This document shows, piece after piece, positions 35,055 through 42,332 of a DNA stretch of 64,000 nucleotides (position 1 is the first letter of the stretch; every line of letters begins with the position of its first letter). This DNA comes from an uncultured Prevotella sp. Its GTDB lineage: Bacteria; Bacteroidota; Bacteroidia; Bacteroidales; Bacteroidaceae. The position numbers were made by a program, and so were the translations under genes. Where the stretch lies: the NCBI GenBank assembly GCA_900319905.1, contig ONQB01000014.1:1-64000 (forward strand), given 5' to 3'. Below the pieces are notes generated by a model. It searched no databases. It was not told the DNA's origin and saw only the letters and a program-made list of their open reading frames with translations.

Positions 35055-36896
35055 TCAATCGTTTTTCTTCGGACCGTCGTAGTTATCACGAGTATAGTAC
35101 TGCGTGAGCTTGTAGCCGCTTTGCTTGGCTTGCTCCACAGCATAGTTGGGCAACGGGAAATACTCGCTTGACGGCTCACGGCCTAAGGCCTTCATGTCAG
35201 TATAGTAACGGCCAAATCTGATCATGTCTACTTTTCGGCATCCCTCATAGTAAAGTTCATGTCCACGTTCCATGTACAAGGCATCCATAAAAGCAGCAAC
35301 AGAGCTCGTCTTGTCGGCGGACAGATCCGCGAGCCCAGCCCGATGACGCACCAGGTTGACACAGTCAATAGCTTCCTGCGAAACGGCATTGTGTGCTCTC
35401 ACGTCAGCCTCAGCATACAGTAGCAAGGCATCGGCCCAGCGGGCTAAGGGAATATCGGTTCCCTGGAAAGAAGTAGCGGTCTCAATAGGATACTTGTTGA
35501 CGATGAATCCGTCCCAACATGAGCGGTTGGTCATTTCGAGCATACCCACAGGGTTGGGAATGGTAAGATAGGCAGAATAACGCCCCTCACTATCGTAAAG
35601 CGGCAGATTGGTGGGATAGACGAGTGCGGCGGTAAGTATACCTGCGGCTTGTACTCCGCGGGCGGCCGACGTTCCACCGACAAGTCCGTTATTATTGTTG
35701 TTCTTATTATAGTTGATGGTTGTGTTCAGTTTCAACCATTTGAACAGTTGCGCGCCCAGGTTTGTGCGCAGAACGAAACGCTCGTAGCTGGAGTTGGCCA
35801 CGCTACCACTCTGTTTGTAGTAGTTGCCCGACACATAGTAGGTAAGCCGCTCGGCTCCACCCTGAATGGTCACATTATGACTGGAGATGCTTCCATTCTT
35901 CAAGACGTAGTCCACCCAATCTGTCGTCTGCGCATTCGCTATTTGGTCGGCAGTGTAGGCATCACTGTTTCCTCCGTCATATTCATTTGGACCATAGGGC
36001 TTCATTTGATGGTTGTAGAGATACTGCTCTTTTTTGAAGACATTGGCATAGGTCATGTAGTCCTGCGCATTGAGCTGCTTGAGATATTTATAATTGTTTA
36101 CCGTAGAGAGACTTCCTTCGTAGCTGACCCTCATTTTGCCTTTCTTTCCTTGTTTTGTCGTGATGAGGATGACACCATTGGCTGCATTGATACCATAGAT
36201 AGCAGCACTGGCGTCTTTCAGCACTTCAATGCTCTCGATATCCTCTGGGTTGATGCCGGCTAAACCAGAGCGGTCGATGCTTGTCGGCAACACAGTTGTT
36301 GTACCGCCCGAACTGGCCACAAGCTCGTCGGTAGGCATGACCACACCATCAACGACATAAAGCGGTTGCCCGCCACCACGAATTGTCATGCTGACACCGC
36401 CACCAGGCTGTGCGCTCGAAAGTGTGGCCTGCAATCCGGCTGCACGTCCCATGAGCATCTGCCCCATGTTGGTGGTTCCAGTCTTGATCACGTCGTCGGC
36501 CTTGACCTTTGCGATTGATGTTGTCAGATTCTTCCGGCTCACAGCGCCATAGCCTGTCGCGACAACCTCATTGAGCATATTGGCGTCTTCCGTGAGGACG
36601 ACATCGATGCGGTTGCCCTTCACCGTCTTGCTCACGCTCTTGAATCCTACATAAGAAAAGGTGATGACATCGCCTGGTTTGGCTTTGAGCGTGTAGTTGC
36701 CGTCAATGTCAGTGACCGATCCTGACGTGGTACCCTTGATGACGACACTCGCACCGACGATAGGCTCGTTCTGGTTGTCGACGACTTTTCCCTTGATGCT
36801 GTTTTGTGCCTCCATGCTTGAGGCAAACACAATGCACACCATCAGGAATAGTGTCCTCTGCAAGAAGTGTTTAAAGAAAAAGGTTTTTTGTTCCAT
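35055..36896 (-). CDS. In-frame SusC-SusD chimera
   Basis: 613 residues from ATG 36896. Residues 1-458 are the N-terminal part of a SusC/TonB-dependent transporter: signal peptide, carboxypeptidase-regulatory-like domain (IKGKVVDNQNEPIVGASV), plug with NEVVATGYG and YVVDGVVM, and the first barrel strands up to NPVGMLEMTNR. Residues ~459-613 are the C-terminal part of SusD: WADALLLYAEADVRAH, LVRHRAGL, ERGHELYYEGCRKVDMIRFG and EYFPLPNYAVEQ. The junction is near base 35522. Full SusC (~1000 aa) and SusD (~550 aa) would need about 3 kb more, so most of the barrel and most of SusD are gone. The product should not work as an importer. It may be a true deletion or an assembly chimera. Confidence 0.9.
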   Translation of the reverse strand: MEQKTFFFKHFLQRTLFLMVCIVFASSMEAQNSIKGKVVDNQNEPIVGASVVIKGTTSGSVTDIDGNYTLKAKPGDVITFSYVGFKSVSKTVKGNRIDVVLTEDANMLNEVVATGYGAVSRKNLTTSIAKVKADDVIKTGTTNMGQMLMGRAAGLQATLSSAQPGGGVSMTIRGGGQPLYVVDGVVMPTDELVASSGGTTTVLPTSIDRSGLAGINPEDIESIEVLKDASAAIYGINAANGVILITTKQGKKGKMRVSYEGSLSTVNNYKYLKQLNAQDYMTYANVFKKEQYLYNHQMKPYGPNEYDGGNSDAYTADQIANAQTTDWVDYVLKNGSISSHNVTIQGGAERLTYYVSGNYYKQSGSVANSSYERFVLRTNLGAQLFKWLKLNTTINYNKNNNNNGLVGGTSAARGVQAAGILTAALVYPTNLPLYDSEGRYSAYLTIPNPVGMLEMTNRSCWDGFIVNKYPIETATSFQGTDIPLARWADALLLYAEADVRAHNAVSQEAIDCVNLVRHRAGLADLSADKTSSVAAFMDALYMERGHELYYEGCRKVDMIRFGRYYTDMKALGREPSSEYFPLPNYAVEQAKQSGYKLTQYYTRDNYDGPKKND

Positions 36897-36932
36897 ATTG
36901 ATAATTAGTTGAGTGATTAGGAATTTTCGGCT

Positions 36933-36941
36933 GCAAAGATA
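36933..36941 (-). promoter_or_regulatory. -7 element of the galactan operon (SusC-SusD, GH53, GH43)
   Basis: Minus-strand TATCTTTGC, 36 nt before ATG 36896. The expected -33 position has no TTTG, which suggests dependence on an activator; the operator at 36964-37028 begins 22 nt upstream. Confidence 0.65.
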
Positions 36942-36963
36942 GGTGTAAAGGTCTATTAGTGCC

Positions 36964-37028
36964 GGCAACAAATTGGACAAAGACGGTCACATTCTGGATT
37001 TGTGACTTTATTTGGCCAATATGTAACC
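36964..37028. promoter_or_regulatory. Shared operator between divergent galactan promoters
   Basis: Two 28-nt arms (36964-36991 and 37001-37028) are inverted copies matching at about 21 positions, with perfect GTCACA/TGTGAC at the inner ends and 9 nt between. Each arm ends in a motif facing its own promoter: GTCCAATTTGTTGC on the minus strand (36965-36978) and GGCCAATATGTAAC on the plus strand (37014-37027). The centre is 54-55 bp from both -7 elements. The same motif occurs twice before the GH35 gene. The likely binder is the AraC-type domain of the locus regulator (inference). Confidence 0.65.
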
Positions 37029-37049
37029 TTTATGAGCCTACTTTTTTCG

Positions 37050-37058
37050 TAAGTTTGC
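37050..37058 (+). promoter_or_regulatory. -7 element of the carboxylesterase gene
   Basis: TAAGTTTGC, 23 nt before ATG 37082. The -33 region is poor; the motif at 37014-37027 lies 22 nt upstream. Confidence 0.65.
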
Positions 37059-37081
37059 ATGGAACCAAATAAATTAAGACA

Positions 37082-38692
37082 ATGGAAACAAGTCATTTCT
37101 TTCTTGCCATGTGCCTGGTATGTTCTATGGGTGCCATGGCACAGACCGAGCATTCAAGCACAATCATCAACAGTAACACGGCAGCATCGGTGACCGATAC
37201 GCAATATGGCCGTGTGTGTGGCTATATATATAAAGGTGTCTATACTTACAAAGGAATACCCTATGCGCACGCCTCGCGTTTTGAATTGCCACAGGCGCCA
37301 CAGTCCTGGACGGGCATCCGCTCTTGCCGCACTTACGGTCCTTCTGCCCCACAGCCAAAGACCAACCGATGGGACAACGACGCAGGGGCCTTTGTGTATC
37401 TATGGTATGAGGGAAGGCAGAGTGAAGACTGCCTGAGACTGAATATCTGGACACGGGGACTCAACGCCTCAGGAAAGCGGCCCGTGCTCGTGTGGCTGCA
37501 TGGCGGAGGCTTTGTGGAAGGCTGCGGGCAGGATCATCCGGGCTACGACGGACACAACCTTGCTGCCGAAGGCGATGTGGTCGTCGTGTCTATCAACCAT
37601 CGGCTCAATACGCTCGGGTACACCGATCTCTCTGACTACGGTGAGAAATACCGATACTCCGGCAACGTAGGAAACATAGATATCGTAGCTGCCTTGCGCT
37701 GGGTGAAAGAAAATATTGCAAACTTTGGCGGTAATCCCAACTGCGTGACGGTGTTTGGTCAAAGTGGCGGCGGTGCCAAGGTGTCGAGCCTCCTGTGCAT
37801 GCCCATGGCGCAAGGACTGTTTCAACGGGCTATGATCATGAGCGGATCAGGCTTTATGCGTGGCATGAACCACGACACGGCACGCAAGATCGGCCGGCGT
37901 ACCGTAGAACTGCTGGGATTGTCCCAAGCTAACATCGACAGCATACAGAAAATCGACTACGCCACGCTCTATCAGGCCAATGTCAAGGCGATGGAGGATG
38001 TGGCAAGGGAGGAAGGCAATGCCAACTCATTTGGACACTCGATGACTTGGGAACCTGTTGTCGACGGTGATGCACTGCCATCACGACTGTTTGAAAACGG
38101 TTCTGAACGTCTGAGCAAGGATGTCCCTCTCATAGTGGGATCAACGCTCAATGAGTTTATTGGTGGGAACAAGGCACCCAAGGGTGTCACGACATGGGAA
38201 GAGGCGGAAGCCAACCTTGCCAAGACGAAGGGTAAAAAAGAAGCCAAAAGAATCGTTGCGGCCTTTCGGCGGACATATCCATCAGACAGCATCGATGCAC
38301 TATACCGGCTGGACACGATGGTCAGACCGGCTGCCGTAAGTCAGGCGCTGACACGTGCCAGTGATGGAGGAGCTCCAGTATGGAACTATCTCTTCTGCTA
38401 CCACACTCCTGCACTCGACGGAAGCATTCATGCCAGTCACAACACCGATATTCCCTTCTTCTTCAATAATGTGGAGCGCTCAGCCAACATGACCGGAGCC
38501 ACTCCAGAAGGCATCGCTTTGGGACACACCATGAGCCAGGCGCTAATCAACTTCGCACGTACGGGAAAGCCCTACGCGCCCGGACTGCCTGAATGGAAAC
38601 CGGTAAGTCCCGGACAGGTGAACACCATGATATGGGCGGTGCCTGCCTGCAAGCTCGTCACCAATCACGACAAAGAACTGATGAACTATTAA
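37082..38692 (+). CDS. Secreted carboxylesterase, type B family
   Basis: 536 residues with a signal peptide (FFLAMCLVCSMGAMAQ). The alpha/beta-hydrolase features are: oxyanion loop LHGGGF, nucleophile Ser in VFGQSGGGAK, catalytic acid candidate in STLNEFIGG and His in ASHNTDIPFFF. This is the para-nitrobenzyl/carboxylesterase family. Within a galactan locus it may remove acetyl or feruloyl esters from pectin side chains, but the substrate is inferred. It is transcribed divergently from the SusC-SusD operon and shares its operator. Confidence 0.9.
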   Translation: METSHFFLAMCLVCSMGAMAQTEHSSTIINSNTAASVTDTQYGRVCGYIYKGVYTYKGIPYAHASRFELPQAPQSWTGIRSCRTYGPSAPQPKTNRWDNDAGAFVYLWYEGRQSEDCLRLNIWTRGLNASGKRPVLVWLHGGGFVEGCGQDHPGYDGHNLAAEGDVVVVSINHRLNTLGYTDLSDYGEKYRYSGNVGNIDIVAALRWVKENIANFGGNPNCVTVFGQSGGGAKVSSLLCMPMAQGLFQRAMIMSGSGFMRGMNHDTARKIGRRTVELLGLSQANIDSIQKIDYATLYQANVKAMEDVAREEGNANSFGHSMTWEPVVDGDALPSRLFENGSERLSKDVPLIVGSTLNEFIGGNKAPKGVTTWEEAEANLAKTKGKKEAKRIVAAFRRTYPSDSIDALYRLDTMVRPAAVSQALTRASDGGAPVWNYLFCYHTPALDGSIHASHNTDIPFFFNNVERSANMTGATPEGIALGHTMSQALINFARTGKPYAPGLPEWKPVSPGQVNTMIWAVPACKLVTNHDKELMNY

Positions 38693-38716
38693 CCTGTTTT
38701 TTGAAACGATGATAGA

Positions 38717-38747
38717 ATGGGGCTCATGGCGAGAGCCTGAGCCCCAT
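38717..38747. terminator. Bidirectional hairpin between esterase and regulator genes
   Basis: ATGGGGCTCA (38717-38726) and TGAGCCCCAT (38738-38747) pair perfectly around an 11-nt loop. The hairpin touches the stop codon of the minus-strand regulator. The two genes converge here. Confidence 0.7.
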
Positions 38748-41700
38748 CAACTGCCACGCTTGTACTGAGTGGGTGTGACACCAAACTCTTTCTGAAAGCA
38801 TTTTGAGAAGTAGCCCGAATTGGAGAATCCAACCATGTACATGACAGCCGATACCGGGAACTTACCTTGGGAGAGCAACTGCGCTGCCTGCTTCATTCTC
38901 ACAAACCGGATGAACTCCACGGGCGACATGCCTGTACCCTGCTTTGTCTTGCGGTACAAGAGTTTACGGCCAATTCCTACCGTCTCCTGCAACTTGGTGA
39001 CATTGAAGTCCAGATCGCTGATATGATCCTCTATGGCCTTGGTGATGTCTTGCATGAGTTTCTCGTCAGCAGGATCGGTCTGTGTGGTCGATTGCCTGGC
39101 CTGTTCAACTTTCATATTTTCTGCTTCCTCTATCATCGGAAGTGACAGCCGAAGCGTGGTACTGCCATTGCTGTTTCTTTGTATGGACGTCTGCCCAGAG
39201 TTCTTGTCGGCGTATTCCTTGACTCGGAACATATCTTGTGGCTGTTGCTCATGGCTGTCACTCCATTTAGAGTAGCGTTGAAAGAAGTGGGACAGCGCAT
39301 CGTCATCGACATCAAGCTTACTAGAAGTCAACGACAACGACACGTATTTGTTCTCCGGGTCATGGCTGATACTGAGCGATACCAAGGCACCTCGCTCACT
39401 GTAGAAGATGACACTCCGCATGAGAATATAGACAGTTGCATCCCATTCGATGATGTTTACTGAGTAGTGCATGCCATCGTCTAACTTACCAATGCTAAGA
39501 CGCACGTTCCGTGCAGTAGCCTCGCTCCGCAGACTCTCCAGCACGTTTCTGCTATACTCTCCGATATTGATTGTCACCATGGGACAGTCTTTCACTTGAT
39601 TGGATTGCTGTCCCATGTCCAAAGCCTGACGTACATTGGCGTTTAGCAATGTCGTCTGCTGTCCCAACAGAGCAAGCTCACGATTGCTTCCCTTCTGTGA
39701 CAGTTGTGCCAGACCACTCATCACGTGGCTCAGGCCTGTGTACAAATGCGTTGACAATGTATTATAGAACGACATCTGCTTCGCCGATTCTTCCATGACA
39801 TGACGGCGTGCCGACCTCTCCTTCTTGACTCTTCCGCGCACGACATACAGGTTGATTGAACCAGCAATGACAGCAATCACGACGAAGAAGTAGAACATCT
39901 TGGCCCACCAAGTGAGATACCAGGGTGCAGCAATGTCAATATTGAGGCGAAACACTTCCACGCCCGTACCGTCAAAACCGTTGAGCCGGTTCACCCGAAG
40001 CGTATATTGTCCATGCGGCAAACCATTGTAAACAATGGCCTCGGACAGATCGGGCAGATAGTGCCACTGATTATCAAAACCGCTTAACTGATAAGAATAG
40101 ATACCGGCAGCCTGCTGCTTCAGAGGCAAATCACTCAGCAGGAACTTCAGGTTGTTGCTGCTGTGCTCCAACTGCAGGTCTGTCAGTGACATCAGACTAT
40201 TGTCCTTGGTGACAAACGGGTGTTCGTTGACCCATAACTGTGACAATATCAGACGGGACGGCCCGATGTTTGTGGCGCTGCACCAATTCTTTGAAAACGA
40301 CACGATACCGTTATTGCTCCCGATATATACCCGCTGATGGTATTGGTCATAGTAACAGCAATTGGCTCTTACTTTCGGAATGCGCATGGCAGCACGCCAT
40401 CCTCTTTGGGAATAAATGGCACAGGTGGTAGGCGTCACGATCCATATCTCATCGGCGATAGCCATCAGCCCTACAATAGTAGACTGCTGAAGACTTTGAG
40501 CAAAGCGAACGGTTCTCAACAAATTGCCCTGGCCTCCATATTCCCTCAATCCGTTTTCGGTGGCTATCCAAATATGACGCTGAGCATCGGAAACAAGATA
40601 ATATGTCTTTCCTTTAAACACCGTACGGAGCTTGCCACTTTCCGGACTGATCGTTGTGAGTCCGTAGTCTGTCCTTACCCACACCAATTTACCATCGTAG
40701 ACAAGTTGCCATCCCGTGCGGACATTGCTGCCACAATTGATTTTCTTGAGCGCCTTACAATAATACTTGCTGTCCTCAAGCTGGTTGGCATCGACGACAT
40801 AAACAGCTTCGCCAAATCCTGTCATCCACAGCCGCCCCTCGTGGTCTTCCGTTATGTCATAGATCCATGGCACATTAATTCCGGTTGCCGGATCTACGAC
40901 CATCTTAGGCAGAATCTTGTCGTGCTTTCGGTCGTAGAGCCCTATGCCCTTATCCGTACTCACCCACAAACGATGTCTTGAATCTTCTTTCATACAACGC
41001 ACGTGGTTGCAAGGCAAGGAATGGAGACTATTTTCAAGTCGGAACCATGTGCTGGGCTTACCCGTTGGCATCAGCTGTCCACCTGACTCGTTTTTAATGA
41101 GCCCGCCTGATCCTCCCATCCACAAGGTGTGCGCAGAATCCATATAGATGTGCTCTATATTGTTGCCCGACGACAGACCGGTCAGAGAGAACAGGGAAAC
41201 AACGGAACAGAAGTTATTGCCGGAGACGACAGACAATCCGAGATCTGTGCCTATGACAATGTTGTGGGCTTTGTCATATAAGGCTGCCCACACCACATCG
41301 TTGCCGATGGACGACGCCATCCGCGAATCGTGGACATAGTGGGTGAGCCCGGTCGGTCCATATGTGTACAATCCGTCGTCCGACGACACAAGCAGACCGC
41401 CGCTAAAGCAATCTATATCCTTGACCACGACATCACCCAACGCCGTAGCTGTGGCGGTATTGCGATAAGTGTCAAAGGCGTACAAGCCTCGAAAAGTACC
41501 AAGCCACAATTTTCCTGTCGCTTCGTCAGCTTTGATGCTACTGATGGCTTCCGCACCGTCTCTTGGTGTAAGGCCCTGTATAGAAAGTCGGGTGCAGCGG
41601 TCGTGGGCGTAAATGTACAGCCCGTGCAACGTGCCGATATACACCCCTCGGGGCGAGCTGTACAAGCAGTAGATATCTTTTGGAGTTTTTGACAGAAGCC

Positions 41701-42154
41701 GCAGCTTGTTTGTCTGATAGAGAAACAAGCCCTCGCGGCCGCCCACCAATATCTGTGGCTTCCCGCTCATCGTAGGCACATTGACGATGGCCCTAAGTTC
41801 CGTGGCCTTGGTGCCAGGTATCTTGCAGGTTTGTCCCGTCTGCTTGTTATAGCAGAACAATCCGTTAGCGCCGCCCAAGAGTATGTGCACGTCGTCAGGC
41901 TGTAAAGAAAGGGTATACAATAGTGCTATCGCCGGCTTCGTCTGTGGAGTGAAGCGATAGCCGTCGAACGTGTATAGTCCCTTGGATGTTGTCAGCCAAT
42001 GCAAGCCTCTACTGTCCTGTGCGACTTGATAGACCGGTCCCGTGCCGCTTTCATTTTGGTTGTCAAAGCAAAAGGGTTGTACAGGCTGTGCAGTAACAGT
42101 CAACGCGAAGGTGACCAACAGCACAGATAATAGTATATAGATAGACTTCTCCAA
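38747..42154 (-). CDS. Membrane sensor with propeller and AraC domain; degenerate kinase, no receiver
   Basis: 1135 residues. Signal peptide; residues ~30-660 are periplasmic propeller repeats (LWLGTFRGLYAFD, LWVSTDKGIGLYD); a Y_Y_Y domain leads to one transmembrane helix near 752-775 (MFYFFVVIAVIAGSINLYVV). Residues ~785-1007 align with a histidine kinase but are degenerate: the H-box reads FYNTLSTHLYTGL where hybrid regulators have FFTNISHEFRTPL, so Thr replaces the phosphorylated His. The N-box Asn and both glycine motifs are missing. A ~25-residue linker goes straight into the AraC domain (~1035-1135) without a receiver. It probably controls the galactan genes on either side, perhaps by direct conformational signalling. 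Confidence 0.88.
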   Translation of the reverse strand: MEKSIYILLSVLLVTFALTVTAQPVQPFCFDNQNESGTGPVYQVAQDSRGLHWLTTSKGLYTFDGYRFTPQTKPAIALLYTLSLQPDDVHILLGGANGLFCYNKQTGQTCKIPGTKATELRAIVNVPTMSGKPQILVGGREGLFLYQTNKLRLLSKTPKDIYCLYSSPRGVYIGTLHGLYIYAHDRCTRLSIQGLTPRDGAEAISSIKADEATGKLWLGTFRGLYAFDTYRNTATATALGDVVVKDIDCFSGGLLVSSDDGLYTYGPTGLTHYVHDSRMASSIGNDVVWAALYDKAHNIVIGTDLGLSVVSGNNFCSVVSLFSLTGLSSGNNIEHIYMDSAHTLWMGGSGGLIKNESGGQLMPTGKPSTWFRLENSLHSLPCNHVRCMKEDSRHRLWVSTDKGIGLYDRKHDKILPKMVVDPATGINVPWIYDITEDHEGRLWMTGFGEAVYVVDANQLEDSKYYCKALKKINCGSNVRTGWQLVYDGKLVWVRTDYGLTTISPESGKLRTVFKGKTYYLVSDAQRHIWIATENGLREYGGQGNLLRTVRFAQSLQQSTIVGLMAIADEIWIVTPTTCAIYSQRGWRAAMRIPKVRANCCYYDQYHQRVYIGSNNGIVSFSKNWCSATNIGPSRLILSQLWVNEHPFVTKDNSLMSLTDLQLEHSSNNLKFLLSDLPLKQQAAGIYSYQLSGFDNQWHYLPDLSEAIVYNGLPHGQYTLRVNRLNGFDGTGVEVFRLNIDIAAPWYLTWWAKMFYFFVVIAVIAGSINLYVVRGRVKKERSARRHVMEESAKQMSFYNTLSTHLYTGLSHVMSGLAQLSQKGSNRELALLGQQTTLLNANVRQALDMGQQSNQVKDCPMVTINIGEYSRNVLESLRSEATARNVRLSIGKLDDGMHYSVNIIEWDATVYILMRSVIFYSERGALVSLSISHDPENKYVSLSLTSSKLDVDDDALSHFFQRYSKWSDSHEQQPQDMFRVKEYADKNSGQTSIQRNSNGSTTLRLSLPMIEEAENMKVEQARQSTTQTDPADEKLMQDITKAIEDHISDLDFNVTKLQETVGIGRKLLYRKTKQGTGMSPVEFIRFVRMKQAAQLLSQGKFPVSAVMYMVGFSNSGYFSKCFQKEFGVTPTQYKRGS

Positions 42155-42183
42155 AATCTTTAGTTAGTTATTGTTTCTGTTGT

Positions 42184-42192
42184 GCAAATATA
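42184..42192 (-). promoter_or_regulatory. -7 element of the membrane regulator gene
   Basis: Minus-strand TATATTTGC, 29 nt before the start at 42154. No good -33 element. Confidence 0.55.
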
Positions 42193-42243
42193 GTCGTTTT
42201 ATTTTAAGTTTACACCATCAAAGAAGGAGAAAAATAGGTCAAA

Positions 42244-42278
42244 GTCCCATTTGTTACTCTAAATGTCCCATTTGTGGG
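42244..42278 (+). promoter_or_regulatory. Direct-repeat operator upstream of GH35
   Basis: GTCCCATTTGTTAC (42244-42257) and GTCCCATTTGTGGG (42265-42278) share 11 identical leading bases and are spaced exactly 21 bp. The proximal copy ends 22 nt before the -7 element. The motif matches GTCCAATTTGTTGC at the SusC-SusD promoter in 12 of 14 positions. Confidence 0.65.
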
Positions 42279-42300
42279 GCAGATATATGATGCTTTCCTG

Positions 42301-42309
42301 TAATTTTGC
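42301..42309 (+). promoter_or_regulatory. -7 element of the GH35 gene
   Basis: TAATTTTGC, 23 nt before ATG 42333. There is no TTTG at the expected -33 distance, consistent with activator-dependent expression. Confidence 0.65.
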
Positions 42310-42332
42310 AGACACATTATCTTATGTAATAT

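Noticed and set aside
35055-36896. The SusC-like gene as an ordinary truncated SusC pseudogene
   Set aside because: There is no stop or frameshift; the reading frame passes into sequence with clear SusD C-terminal motifs, so fusion is the better description.
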